Positions 37,124 to 46,336 of a stretch of DNA of 58,012 nucleotides are shown piece after piece (within the stretch, counting starts at the first letter, position 1; each line of letters opens with the position of its first letter). The notes below the pieces were generated by a model. The model was given only the letters and a program-made list of their open reading frames with translations. It was not told where the DNA came from and did no database searches. Source of the DNA: Flavobacteriales bacterium. GTDB taxonomy: Bacteria; Bacteroidota; Bacteroidia; Flavobacteriales; Schleiferiaceae. A program made the translations under genes and the position numbers. The stretch spans positions 1 to 58,012 of the forward strand of contig PAND01000028.1 of NCBI GenBank assembly GCA_002707525.1. The letters are read 5' to 3'.

Positions 37124-37149
37124 CAACATATAGTAGGAAGAAGTATTCC

Positions 37150-37590
37150 TTATTTCGCAATGATACTACCACCTTCTTTTTTGGTCGGTGTAGATTGCTG
37201 AGCCGCGGGATTAATGACTTGTCCCTTTATGGTCAGAACTACCGTTTTATTTGTGGCATTTGAATTGACAGTAACAGTTTTGTGAAAGTTTCCCATTCTG
37301 TTAGTATCGTATTTCACATTGATTACACCTTCCTCGCCTGGCGCTATTGGCTCACGAGTCCATTTTGGAGTCGTACATCCGCATGAAGCACGTACCGTAT
37401 TCAATACTAAAGGCTGATTTCCTTCATTTTTAAATTTAAAGACTCTAGATCCATTTGATCCTTTATCAATTTTACCGTAATTAATTACTTTTTCAGCGAA
37501 TTGTATTTTCGCTCCATCTGCAGACTGCTCTTGAGCCTGAGCTGTAAAACCGAATAGAGCAACCGCTACTGTAAGGATGAATTTTTTCAT
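37150..37590 (-). CDS. Exported DUF1573 domain protein
   Basis: A 146-residue secreted protein of a family very common in Bacteroidota. The signal peptide covers residues 1-19 (ending GFTAQAQ). The domain at about 32-130 has the hallmarks VINYGKIDKGSNGSRVFKF, NEGNQPLVLNTVRASCGCT and VKYDTNRMGNFHKTV, a beta-sandwich with the paired Cys SCGCT. Function is unknown; an envelope-associated role is usual for the family. It has its own well-matched promoter just upstream and a terminator just downstream, so it is a single-gene unit. Confidence 0.9.
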   Translation of the reverse strand: MKKFILTVAVALFGFTAQAQEQSADGAKIQFAEKVINYGKIDKGSNGSRVFKFKNEGNQPLVLNTVRASCGCTTPKWTREPIAPGEEGVINVKYDTNRMGNFHKTVTVNSNATNKTVVLTIKGQVINPAAQQSTPTKKEGGSIIAK

Positions 37591-37612
37591 GTTTTTCTCA
37601 AATTTTGATAAT

Positions 37613-37643
37613 CAAATGTAATTCTAATGAAGTGGCTTTCAAA
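37613..37643 (-). promoter_or_regulatory. Promoter of the DUF1573 gene, Bacteroidota type
   Basis: On the minus strand TTTG (37643-37640), a spacer of exactly 19 bases and TACATTTG (37620-37613) match the Bacteroides consensus TTTG-N(19-21)-TAnnTTTG without a mismatch. Transcription would start near 37606 and give a leader of about 15 bases before the ATG at 37590. The best promoter seen in the window. Confidence 0.8.
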
Positions 37644-37675
37644 GGAAATTAACAAACTCTTAGCTTAAGGGTTCT

Positions 37676-37702
37676 TTGGATAGGTCAAGGCGCTTATTTT
37701 TG
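37676..37702 (+). promoter_or_regulatory. Promoter of valS, Bacteroidota type
   Basis: TTG at 37676-37678 and TATTTTTG at 37695-37702, a full match to TAnnTTTG, with a 16-base spacer that is one base shorter than the usual range. Transcription would begin near 37708. This places the upstream ATG at 37676 outside the mRNA and supports a start at 37718 or 37727. Confidence 0.6.
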
Positions 37703-37726
37703 CAACTTATATCAAGAATGAGCTGC

Positions 37727-40312
37727 ATGCGTGAAATTGGTAAATACACTCCAGGAGAAATAGAATCTAAGTGGTATTCATACTGGTTAGACAATAAGTA
37801 CTTTCATGCGAAAGTGTCGGATAAAGAGCCGTATACTATTGTAATCCCTCCGCCCAATGTTACGGGTGTTCTGCATATGGGGCACATGTTGAATAATACG
37901 GTTCAAGATGTTCTCATAAGAAGAGCAAGAATGCTCGGATTAAACGCATGCTGGGTACCTGGGACAGATCATGCCTCCATTGCAACAGAAGCAAAAGTGG
38001 TCAAGCGACTGCGCGATCAGGGTATCAAAAAATCAGATTTGAGCCGAAAGGATTTTTTAAAGCACGCTTGGGATTGGACGGATGAATACGGCGGAATTAT
38101 ACTAAAGCAGCTTCGTCGTTTAGGTGCTTCATGCGATTGGGACCGAACAGCATTTACATTAGATGACGTAAGAAGTGAGCAAGTAGTAGATGTATTTATT
38201 GACCTGCACAAAAAAGGGTTGATCTATCGTGGTCTTCGAATGGTGAATTGGGATCCAGTGGCGTTGACGGCAATTTCTGATGAGGAAGTCATTCATAAGG
38301 AAGAAAATAGCAGGCTATATTACATGTCCTATGAAATAGAAGGGTCAGGTGAAGCCTTACAAGTAGCTACTACACGGCCAGAAACTATATTCGGAGATAC
38401 TGCAGTGTGTGTACATCCAGAGGATCAACGCTATCAGCATTTGAAAGGTAAGCAAGCTATAGTACCGCTTGTAGGCAGAAAAGTGCCAATCATTTTTGAT
38501 GAATATGTTGACATAGAATTTGGTACGGGCGCTTTAAAAGTCACTCCAGCTCACGACACGAATGACCAGATGTTGGGCGAAAAGCATGACTTAGAAGTAA
38601 TCAATATTTTTGATGAGCATGCAGCCTTGAATGAAAACGGTGGAGAATTTGCAGGCCTTGATCGATTTGATGCTCGAAAAAAAGTCGCTAAAGCACTAGA
38701 GGGGTCAGGGCTCTTGGTAGAAACCAAGGATCTTCGCAATAAGGTTGGGCGCAGTGAAAGAACAGACGCTGTAATAGAGCCTCGACTGAGCATGCAATGG
38801 TTTTTAAAAATGTCTGGTCTAGCAAAGACCGCAATAGATGGTGTTAAGTCTAAGGATATTGCCCTATACCCATCGCATGCAGAAAAAACATATCACTACT
38901 GGATGGAAAACATCAAAGATTGGTGTGTCTCTAGACAGCTTTGGTGGGGGCATAGAATTCCCGCTTGGTATGATTCAAAAGGAAATGTTGCCGTTTGTAA
39001 ATCTCAAGAAGATGCGGTTTCTATGCTTGGCACTACTGAGGTGCATCAGGACGAAGATGTCATGGATACTTGGTTTAGTTCATGGTTATGGCCCTACAGT
39101 GTGTTTTCTGGAAACAAAGAAGAGGAGGATTATTTTTACCCAACCAATACCTTGGTCACGGGTCAGGATATTATTTTCTTTTGGGTAGCACGAATGATCA
39201 TGGCCGGTTATGAGTTCAAGGGTAAGCGTCCGTTTAAGGATGTATATTTTACAGGTATGGTTCGTGATAAGAAACGTCGTAAAATGTCAAAATCACTCGG
39301 AAACAGCCCTGATCCTCTCGACCTTATAGATAAGTATGGTGCAGACGGAGTTCGTGTTGGTATGTTAATGACTGCACCTGCAGGAAATGATTTGCTTTTT
39401 GACGAAGATTTGTGTTCTCAAGGGTCATTCTTTGCAAATAAAGTTTGGAATGCATTCCGCTTGGTGGGAATGTGGGAAGCTGGTGATCAAGCCATGAATC
39501 ATAGTGAAAAGCTATCTGTTCATTGGATGCGCAATCGAATAGCAGAGGCTTTGATCGAACTTGAAAGTAGTTTTGAAAAGTACAGACTGTCAGAGGCTCT
39601 AATGACCACTTATAAATTGGTTTGGGACGATTTCTGTTCATGGTATCTAGAAATGATAAAACCCATGAAAGGCGAGCGTATTTCAGCGGGTGCTTTGGAG
39701 GAAACGAAGACTATATTTAACACACTTCTAGAAATAATGCATCCGTTCATGCCATTTATTACAGAGGAGTTATGGCAAAATTTAGCAGTTAGAAAAGATG
39801 GCGAAACCATCAATTTTGCTGTATGGCCCAGCTTAGAAGTTGAAGATGTATCTGCCTTGAAATCTTTTGAGCACTTTACTGAGGTTGTTGGTGGAATTAG
39901 AACAGTGCGTAATGAAAATGGCATTACCCCTAAAGAACCCCTAACTCTAGAAATTGCGAAGAATACAAATCATGATGTAGCCTATGATTCCTTAATCAAG
40001 AAGCTCGCTCATGTGGAGGCAATTATGCAAGTAGAAGAAGTTAAAAAATCTGCATTTAGCTTTGTAGTGGGCGGCATTAATTATACTATTCCGGCAGATG
40101 CTTTTGTCAATGTAGATGAAGAAATAGCCAAGCTTCAGGAAGAATTGAAGTACACCGAGGGTTTCTTAAAGAGTGTGCTCAAAAAATTGAGTAACGAACG
40201 GTTTGTGTCCAATGCTCCAGACGCGGTAGTTGTTTCGGAACGCAAAAAGCAAGAGGATGCAGAATCTAAAATAGCACTCATAGCCCAGCGTTTAGAGGCG
40301 TTGAAAAAATAA
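37727..40312 (+). CDS. valS: Valyl-tRNA synthetase
   Basis: Class Ia synthetase that charges tRNA-Val and edits Thr, about 861 residues. The HIGH signature is HMGH (residues 50-53) in NVTGVLHMGHML, the KMSKS motif is RRKMSKSLGNSPDPLDL near 519, and the editing (CP1) domain includes TTRPETIFGDTAVCVHP. The C-terminal coiled-coil tRNA-binding arm is present (about 800-861). The frame is open from 37676, but the promoter argues for 37727 (MREIGKYTPGEIE) or 37718; the first matches family N termini better. A terminator follows. Confidence 0.96.
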   Translation: MREIGKYTPGEIESKWYSYWLDNKYFHAKVSDKEPYTIVIPPPNVTGVLHMGHMLNNTVQDVLIRRARMLGLNACWVPGTDHASIATEAKVVKRLRDQGIKKSDLSRKDFLKHAWDWTDEYGGIILKQLRRLGASCDWDRTAFTLDDVRSEQVVDVFIDLHKKGLIYRGLRMVNWDPVALTAISDEEVIHKEENSRLYYMSYEIEGSGEALQVATTRPETIFGDTAVCVHPEDQRYQHLKGKQAIVPLVGRKVPIIFDEYVDIEFGTGALKVTPAHDTNDQMLGEKHDLEVINIFDEHAALNENGGEFAGLDRFDARKKVAKALEGSGLLVETKDLRNKVGRSERTDAVIEPRLSMQWFLKMSGLAKTAIDGVKSKDIALYPSHAEKTYHYWMENIKDWCVSRQLWWGHRIPAWYDSKGNVAVCKSQEDAVSMLGTTEVHQDEDVMDTWFSSWLWPYSVFSGNKEEEDYFYPTNTLVTGQDIIFFWVARMIMAGYEFKGKRPFKDVYFTGMVRDKKRRKMSKSLGNSPDPLDLIDKYGADGVRVGMLMTAPAGNDLLFDEDLCSQGSFFANKVWNAFRLVGMWEAGDQAMNHSEKLSVHWMRNRIAEALIELESSFEKYRLSEALMTTYKLVWDDFCSWYLEMIKPMKGERISAGALEETKTIFNTLLEIMHPFMPFITEELWQNLAVRKDGETINFAVWPSLEVEDVSALKSFEHFTEVVGGIRTVRNENGITPKEPLTLEIAKNTNHDVAYDSLIKKLAHVEAIMQVEEVKKSAFSFVVGGINYTIPADAFVNVDEEIAKLQEELKYTEGFLKSVLKKLSNERFVSNAPDAVVVSERKKQEDAESKIALIAQRLEALKK

Positions 40313-40322
40313 CGTATGAATC

Positions 40323-40354
40323 AAAAATCCCTGCGCAAGGCGCCGGGATTTTTT
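40323..40354 (+). terminator. Terminator after valS, possibly bidirectional
   Basis: Stem AAAAATCCC (40323-40331) with GGGATTTTT (40345-40353) and inner GCGC/GCGC around an AAG loop, with one T/C mismatch. A run of six T residues forms the 3' end (40349-40354). The A run on the other arm means it could also stop minus-strand transcripts from the gene at 40439. Confidence 0.88.
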
Positions 40355-40438
40355 CAGGGGTACTACGTCCTGTTGGAAGTAGGGCTCGAGTATCAATAAC
40401 CATAAACACTCACATTTCAATCGAGCCAAATTCCAGTA

Positions 40439-40813
40439 CTATTTGGGTTGAATACTCAATGTATAGACGGCTTTACAAACCCGTCTTGATGGTTCGCCTT
40501 TGATTCTATTGCTTACGTATACCTTTAGATTCACTTGCCGTTTTCCCATTGGAACGAAATTACTCTCCACCATGAGGTCATCTCCAAGTGAGGCATTCCG
40601 GTAAAGCTTTAGGTCTATAGTCTTCACACTTTCTTCATAGCGATCATTGAGTAACAAGGATTGGATGCGCTTTTCTTTGATTGAATTCATGGTTTCCATC
40701 AAATTCCAAAGCGTAAGCATTCCTTGGCTATCTACCATGTTTTTGTCAATACTCAATTGTGTTCTGGATTTTAATGGTCCTGATTTTTTAACCGTGGAAA
40801 AGAAATTTTTCAT
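40439..40813 (-). CDS. Hypothetical protein, possible hotdog-fold thioesterase-like
   Basis: A 124-residue soluble protein I cannot name. The middle (GMLTLWNLMETMNSIKEKR) could be the hotdog central helix, followed by alternating strands with ASLGDDLMVESNFVPMG and VNLKVYVSNRIKG, similar in shape to acyl-ACP/acyl-CoA thioesterase-like proteins where GD precedes a long strand. No clear catalytic Asp-Glu arrangement can be assigned. A terminator lies 19 bases before its start, and no matching promoter was found, so its expression may depend on read-through. Confidence 0.55.
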   Translation of the reverse strand: MKNFFSTVKKSGPLKSRTQLSIDKNMVDSQGMLTLWNLMETMNSIKEKRIQSLLLNDRYEESVKTIDLKLYRNASLGDDLMVESNFVPMGKRQVNLKVYVSNRIKGEPSRRVCKAVYTLSIQPK

Positions 40814-40831
40814 GAATTATACTTTTTGAAT

Positions 40832-40865
40832 AAAAAAAAGCGCCTTCACATGGTGAAGGCGCTTT
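40832..40865 (-). terminator. Terminator of the O-antigen ligase-like gene
   Basis: A perfect 13-base-pair stem (40837-40849 with 40853-40865) with loop ATG (40850-40852). On the minus strand it is followed by a run of eight T residues (A tract 40832-40839, partly shared with the stem). It lies 185 bases after the stop of the ligase-like gene, an unusually long 3' untranslated region. Confidence 0.9.
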
Positions 40866-41050
40866 GAATATCTTGGGTTGTCTATTTTAAATTTATGCCT
40901 TCACTTTATCATACAAACAACCCTTCCACATATTAATGTGATGGTTGTTGATTGTATTATAATTAAAAAGGTTTAACATGATGTCTAAAGTAGGATATAA
41001 AGTCTTAACGACTAAATATTGTCAATTATTTTACATTATATTTTTTTGCG
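40866..41050. other. AT-rich spacer with an inverted repeat
   Basis: This 185-base stretch lies between the ligase-like stop and its terminator. It holds an inverted repeat: AACAACC (40916-40922) with GGTTGTT (40943-40949), and inside it CACAT/ATGTG (40927-40931 with 40936-40940) around loop ATTA. GGGTTGT at 40875-40881 could alternatively pair with ACAACCC at 40917-40923. On the plus strand a 28-codon frame (40978-41064) encodes a hydrophobic peptide ending in a Phe/Ile-rich stretch, but its composition is that of AT-rich DNA. No gene is called. Confidence 0.45.
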
Positions 41051-42889
41051 TTATTTTTTTCTAGATTTCACCCAAGTCTGCCACATTGCTCCAGGTTTTT
41101 GCCCTTGAAGTTTGCTGTGGAGTTCCTTAGAAGCTGCTCTTGGATTTGGAATTGAAGCAAAGGCTTGGAGCGTTTGTATTGCTTCTCGCCCCAGCCCATT
41201 TAAAGACTGAGGGGTATATTTTTGATCAATCATCTTCAAGGCGTCTAGCGAGCCATAAATATCTCCTTGAAGGCGTCTTATTTCAATAAGTCTTAAAGCG
41301 GCAGAGGTATTTCTAGGGCTCATAGAAAGAACCTGATCATAATAATCATGTGCTTCAGTCAAGTTGCCTTCAATTCTGCGTATCTGTCCCATTTGATTGA
41401 GACTAAGCAAGTGGTTAGGATGGATTTCTAGCGCTTCTTGGAATTTAGCAGCACATTTTTTTAGTGCAGACGAACTCGGATTTTGTCCGGCTTCCATTAA
41501 AATGCCTAACCCTTCAAAATAAGGCATTGGATTATTGAAGATGTCCATTTCAAAAAAAGGGCTTCGTGCCGAAGCACTGTATTGAATCATTTTTTTTGTG
41601 TTTTTACTCTGGTATCCATCCAACGCAAGTGAAGCATCTTTTTCTCCATTCATCCTAGAGTAACTAATTAATATAGAATAAAAGAGCAGGGCAGAGGTGC
41701 ATATCAACCCAGGTAGCTTTGTTGTTGACAAGATGACTTTTGAGGTACTCGAAAAATAACCTAATGCAACAGCGAACGGTATGAGCAACGTGGCTCTTTC
41801 AAGGGGGAATTCAGCTAAACCATAGCCCACGAATGCGATTGTTGTAAGTCCAAAAATGAGCTGGCCCTTGTGCCTAAATAAATGTATAAGGCACAGTCCA
41901 ATTAGAGCAATAAAGAAGAGGACACCAATCCCCGTTTCGCTCAATAACCAGATTAAGTCATTATGTGGACGAACTATAGAAGTCGCCCCATTCATTACGC
42001 TGTCATTGGTTCCTTTTAAGCCTTGACCTGGGTATGCTATTTTCCATTGACCGGCACCCACTCCGGTAACCGGATTGTCTAAGAACATTCCTTGAGAGGC
42101 CTTCCAATAGTGCATTCTGCTTTGAATAGTACTATTGTCAATGATTTTTTCGCTTCCGCTGAACAGTACTACTAGTCCAATGCCTGTTGCAAATATTCCA
42201 AGTGCTGCAAAACTGTAGTTTCTAAATTGATTTTTCTTGTAGATGGAATAGATACTAACTGAGGTAAGTAAGACTAAGAATGCTGCTACCCAAACGCCTC
42301 GTGTTTGTAAGAGGAGTATTTCTAAAACGGCTAGACCAACTGCTGTTCTTTGCAGCCAAAATCCAATAGTATCGCGTAATCTAGATGAAAGAGCCGCAGG
42401 TAGAAGCATTAGTAAAGTTGCTGCAGCGTAATTTTTATGAGCGAACAGTTTTCCGCTGGCGAGGTAAATATTACCTTCTTTGTAGGCGTCGCTTATGGCA
42501 GGTAAAATGCTTAGTCCTGCAATAATCAGTGAGATTTGTGCACCAGAGCTAAATGCGAGTAAGGTGTCTTTTTCTTTGTTTCTAAAGGCATCTGCAGAAA
42601 TCACCGTAACTCCAAAGAGCAATGCCATTCTAGCCACGTGACCATAAAGTTCACTATGTGCACTTACCGATCCAAGTTTTATCAGAGGCCAAACGACTAA
42701 TCCAAGCGTCATTAATTCTATCATGGTGAGCTTGGTACTAAAGTTTTTGCTTTGTGTGGCAAGAGCAGCTAATGCCAATGTCCCGCCCATTGCCATTCGT
42801 TGCCATAACCCTAAGTCTTGAAGTCCAGTGTGAATTGAGAGGAGGACTACAATGGGTAAGTAAAAAAACGGAGATGTAAACATCTTCAT
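41051..42889 (-). CDS. O-antigen ligase-like polytopic membrane protein with C-terminal TPR
   Basis: An inner-membrane protein of about 612 residues. Roughly eleven or twelve hydrophobic segments precede a Wzy_C-type ligase/polymerase motif: VTGVGAGQWKIAYPG, then a loop ending in RPHNDLIWLLSETGIGVLFF with the conserved His. This family includes O-antigen ligase WaaL and O-unit polymerases. The last 150 residues are soluble with TPR-like helices (HPNHLLSLNQMGQIRRIEGN, then SPRNTSAALRLIEIRR). Starts at 42964 or 43117 are open, but the latter overlaps the divergent mutase gene; 42889 (MKMFTSPFF) begins right at the first membrane segment. No other polysaccharide genes adjoin. Confidence 0.8.
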   Translation of the reverse strand: MKMFTSPFFYLPIVVLLSIHTGLQDLGLWQRMAMGGTLALAALATQSKNFSTKLTMIELMTLGLVVWPLIKLGSVSAHSELYGHVARMALLFGVTVISADAFRNKEKDTLLAFSSGAQISLIIAGLSILPAISDAYKEGNIYLASGKLFAHKNYAAATLLMLLPAALSSRLRDTIGFWLQRTAVGLAVLEILLLQTRGVWVAAFLVLLTSVSIYSIYKKNQFRNYSFAALGIFATGIGLVVLFSGSEKIIDNSTIQSRMHYWKASQGMFLDNPVTGVGAGQWKIAYPGQGLKGTNDSVMNGATSIVRPHNDLIWLLSETGIGVLFFIALIGLCLIHLFRHKGQLIFGLTTIAFVGYGLAEFPLERATLLIPFAVALGYFSSTSKVILSTTKLPGLICTSALLFYSILISYSRMNGEKDASLALDGYQSKNTKKMIQYSASARSPFFEMDIFNNPMPYFEGLGILMEAGQNPSSSALKKCAAKFQEALEIHPNHLLSLNQMGQIRRIEGNLTEAHDYYDQVLSMSPRNTSAALRLIEIRRLQGDIYGSLDALKMIDQKYTPQSLNGLGREAIQTLQAFASIPNPRAASKELHSKLQGQKPGAMWQTWVKSRKK

Positions 42890-42973
42890 ATTGTTCGGTT
42901 TTCCGTGAAGATAGGTAAAAGAATCATTGACACTTCTGATGTATCTTAGGGGAACCAAATACATCACAGAACT

Positions 42974-45900
42974 ATGGATATCCCTGCTCCGTACGTACCC
43001 AAGAACACGGTACGAATCGTTACAGCGGCTTCTCTTTTTGACGGCCATGACGCTGCGATTAACATCATGAGGCGCATCATTCAAAGCACCGGTTGTGAGG
43101 TTATACACCTCGGTCACGATCGTTCAGTTGAGGAAGTCGTAAATACGGCAATTCAAGAAGATGCAAATGCTATTGCCATGACATCTTATCAAGGTGGACA
43201 TCTTGAATATTTCAAATATATGTATGATTTGCTTCAGCAAAAGGGAGCGAGTCATATTAAAATTTTTGGTGGCGGCGGCGGTACCATCTTACCTGAAGAA
43301 ATCGAAGAATTACATGCCTATGGGATAACTAGATTATACCATCCAGATGATGGTCGTAAGATGGGGCTGCAGGGTATGATAAATGACTTAGTTGAGCAAT
43401 CAGATTTTTTGATTGGTGAAGAAGCTCCCTCTGAGATTAATGACCTAGCTGGTGCGGTTAATCCCATAATAGCGAGGTGGATAAGCGCAGCCGAAAATTG
43501 TGGTGTTAAGCATCGTGATGCGATTAACGAGATAACGGAAAGAGCGACTTCTATTCAAACGCCCATTTTGGGTATTACAGGAACTGGAGGAGCTGGCAAG
43601 AGTTCAATGGTTGACGAACTTGTTCGACGTTTTACCTTTGATTTTCCATCCAAGCGTATAGCTGTTGTTTCTGTGGATCCCTCAAAACGCAAGACTGGTG
43701 GTGCCCTGCTAGGAGACAGGATAAGAATGAATGCGATAAATCATGAAAACGTTTTTATGCGTTCTCTTGCTACTCGTCAGGCTAACCTTGCGCTGAGTGC
43801 TCATGTTCAAAATGCTTTAGATATACTTAAAGTGGCAGGCTTTGATTTAATCATATTGGAAACTTCAGGTATTGGTCAAAGCGACACAGAAATATTGGAC
43901 CATAGTGATGCGAGCCTTTATGTGATGACACCAGAATATGGAGCGGCTACTCAATTGGAGAAAATTGACATGCTTGATTTTGCCGACCTCATAGCGCTAA
44001 ATAAATTTGATAAGCGAGGAGCGTTAGATGCCTTGCGAGATGTGAAAAAACAATATCAGCGCAATCATAACCGCTGGCATGATGATATTGATTCCATGCC
44101 AGTATATGGAACTATAGCCAGTCAATTTAACGATCCAGGAACCAACAGTCTTTATAAAGCTATTATAGAGATGCTTAATTCTAAGGCAGATGCTGGATTA
44201 GAAACCAAATTTACTGTTTCAGATGAATTGAGCGAAAAGATTTTCATCATTCCTCCAAAGCGCACACGTTACCTAAGTGAAATATCCGAAAGTCATCGTA
44301 TTCACAGAGAAAAAATAGGAGAACAGATTGAAGTAGCGGATAAGCTTTATGCACTTCATAGATCAATAGAAACAATTGACGATTCAGAATTGATTCGTCA
44401 ATTACAAGCAAGTTTTGATCGTATTAAAATGAATCTTGATCCCCATAATTGGGAAAAGATTCAACAATGGGACGCTACCGTACAACGGTACAAGAATCCC
44501 ATGTATTCCTTTAAAGTTCGTGGGAAAGAAATTAATATTGAAACACACACGGAAAGTCTCTCTCATACACAAATACCTAAAATAGCCCTGCCTAAATATC
44601 GCAGTTGGGGAGATGTGCTTAGATGGATACTATTAGAAAACATTCCTGGCGAATTCCCCTATACAGCAGGGATTTACCCTTTCAAAAGAGAAGGTGAAGA
44701 TCCCACTAGAATGTTTGCAGGAGAGGGAGGGCCAGAGCGTACTAATAAACGATTCCATTATGTAAGTCTAGGGATGGATGCTAAACGCCTGTCTACAGCA
44801 TTTGATAGTGTTACCCTCTACGGAAATAATCCAGGACGCAGACCAGATATATATGGTAAAATTGGAAACTCCGGGGTAAGTATTTGTTGCCTTGATGACG
44901 CTAAGAAATTGTATTCAGGCTTTCGATTAACGGCATCAACTACTTCTGTATCCATGACTATTAATGGTCCTGCGCCAATGCTCTTGGCTTATTTTATGAA
45001 CGCTGCCATAGATCAAGAATGCGAGCTGTTCATTAGAGAAAACAGCTTAGAATCTAAGGTGGAGGCTGTTAAGAAATCGAAGTTCGACAAACAAAAAATA
45101 GAACGACCTGCCTACCAAGGCGATCTTCCTGAAGGCAATGACGGCTTAGGTCTATTGCTTCTAGGATTAACTGGAGATGAAGTTTTAGATGCTAAAACGT
45201 ATGGACAAATTAAGGCCAGGACCTTGAATTCCGTTCGCGGTACTGTCCAAGCCGATATTCTTAAGGAGGACCAAGCTCAAAACACATGTATATTCTCTAC
45301 TGAGTTTGCTTTGAGACTAATGGGGGATGTACAGAGCTATTTCATTGATTGGGAGGTCAGAAATTTTTACAGTGTTTCCATCTCAGGATATCATATTGCA
45401 GAAGCAGGAGCGAATCCCGTAACTCAATTGGCATTTACATTGGCAAATGGTTTTACCTATGTTGAATATTACCTAAGCCGAGGGATGGACATAAACAAGT
45501 TTGCACCTAACTTGAGTTTCTTCTTTTCCAACGGAATCGATCCTGAGTATGCAGTTATAGGACGAGTAGCTAGACGCATTTGGGCTAATGCTCTAAAGCA
45601 TAAATACGGTGCTGATTCTCGCTCTCAAATGCTGAAGTATCATATTCAAACTTCTGGACGCAGTCTGCATGCACAAGAAATAGATTTCAACGATATACGC
45701 ACAACGCTGCAAGCGTTATATGCCATCTATGACAACTGTAACTCATTGCACACTAATGCTTATGACGAGGCTATTACCACACCCACTGAGGACAGTGTTC
45801 GCAGAGCAATGGCTATTCAGCTGATCATTAATAAAGAACTAGGATTAACTCAAAATGAGAACCCTATTCAGGGCGCCTTTATCATTGAGGAATTAACAGA

Positions 45901-46336
45901 CTTAGTAGAAGAGGCAGTACTGCTTGAATTCGATCGAATTACTGAGCGTGGAGGTGTTTTAGGCGCTATGGAGACCATGTACCAACGCGGTAAGATTCAA
46001 GAAGAAAGTCTCTATTACGAAACGCTGAAGCATACTGGTGAATTTCCGATTATTGGGGTCAACACGTTCTTGAACAAGAAAGGTTCACCAACTATTGTGC
46101 CCGCTGAGGTCATTCGAGCTACTGCAGATGAAAAGGAATACCAAATTAAAATGCTCGAAGCGCTGCACCAAGGAAGCAACAAAGAGTCCGTGGAAAGCAT
46201 CTCAAAAATTCAAGATGCAGCTGTTCAGAATACCAATATATTTGACGAACTCATGGAGGCATCAAAACATTGCTCCTTGGGTCAAATTACCAACGCGCTG
46301 TTCCAAGTTGGTGGACAGTATAGAAGAAATATGTAA
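42974..46336 (+). CDS. icmF: Fused isobutyryl-CoA mutase (cobalamin, G-protein and mutase domains)
   Basis: An adenosylcobalamin-dependent acyl-CoA mutase of 1120 residues with the IcmF order. The N-terminal cobalamin domain (about 10-150) has [16 protein letters not shown] with the base-off His. A MeaB-like GTPase chaperone (about 190-420) has GTGGAGKSS near residue 205. The C-terminal mutase barrel (about 545-1110) has [18 protein letters not shown] from Y568, where methylmalonyl-CoA mutases have a YPTMY-type motif; the Phe-containing motif is that of isobutyryl-CoA mutases. It interconverts isobutyryl- and n-butyryl-CoA and perhaps pivalyl/isovaleryl-CoA. exoIII begins directly at its stop. 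Annotation pipelines often call it methylmalonyl-CoA mutase. Confidence 0.88.
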   Translation: MDIPAPYVPKNTVRIVTAASLFDGHDAAINIMRRIIQSTGCEVIHLGHDRSVEEVVNTAIQEDANAIAMTSYQGGHLEYFKYMYDLLQQKGASHIKIFGGGGGTILPEEIEELHAYGITRLYHPDDGRKMGLQGMINDLVEQSDFLIGEEAPSEINDLAGAVNPIIARWISAAENCGVKHRDAINEITERATSIQTPILGITGTGGAGKSSMVDELVRRFTFDFPSKRIAVVSVDPSKRKTGGALLGDRIRMNAINHENVFMRSLATRQANLALSAHVQNALDILKVAGFDLIILETSGIGQSDTEILDHSDASLYVMTPEYGAATQLEKIDMLDFADLIALNKFDKRGALDALRDVKKQYQRNHNRWHDDIDSMPVYGTIASQFNDPGTNSLYKAIIEMLNSKADAGLETKFTVSDELSEKIFIIPPKRTRYLSEISESHRIHREKIGEQIEVADKLYALHRSIETIDDSELIRQLQASFDRIKMNLDPHNWEKIQQWDATVQRYKNPMYSFKVRGKEINIETHTESLSHTQIPKIALPKYRSWGDVLRWILLENIPGEFPYTAGIYPFKREGEDPTRMFAGEGGPERTNKRFHYVSLGMDAKRLSTAFDSVTLYGNNPGRRPDIYGKIGNSGVSICCLDDAKKLYSGFRLTASTTSVSMTINGPAPMLLAYFMNAAIDQECELFIRENSLESKVEAVKKSKFDKQKIERPAYQGDLPEGNDGLGLLLLGLTGDEVLDAKTYGQIKARTLNSVRGTVQADILKEDQAQNTCIFSTEFALRLMGDVQSYFIDWEVRNFYSVSISGYHIAEAGANPVTQLAFTLANGFTYVEYYLSRGMDINKFAPNLSFFFSNGIDPEYAVIGRVARRIWANALKHKYGADSRSQMLKYHIQTSGRSLHAQEIDFNDIRTTLQALYAIYDNCNSLHTNAYDEAITTPTEDSVRRAMAIQLIINKELGLTQNENPIQGAFIIEELTDLVEEAVLLEFDRITERGGVLGAMETMYQRGKIQEESLYYETLKHTGEFPIIGVNTFLNKKGSPTIVPAEVIRATADEKEYQIKMLEALHQGSNKESVESISKIQDAAVQNTNIFDELMEASKHCSLGQITNALFQVGGQYRRNM

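Noticed and set aside
37676-37726. ValS starting at 37676
   Set aside because: The TAnnTTTG promoter lies downstream of that ATG, so it would not be in the mRNA, and the extra residues are not family-like.
40978-41064. 28-codon plus-strand peptide as a real gene
   Set aside because: Its Phe/Ile/Lys composition is what AT-rich DNA gives by chance, no promoter is visible, and the end overlaps the ligase-like coding sequence. Kept only as part of a finding on the spacer.
42890-43117. Ligase-like protein starting at 43117
   Set aside because: The extra 76 residues overlap the divergent mutase gene coding region and are not membrane-like. The start at 42964 remains possible.
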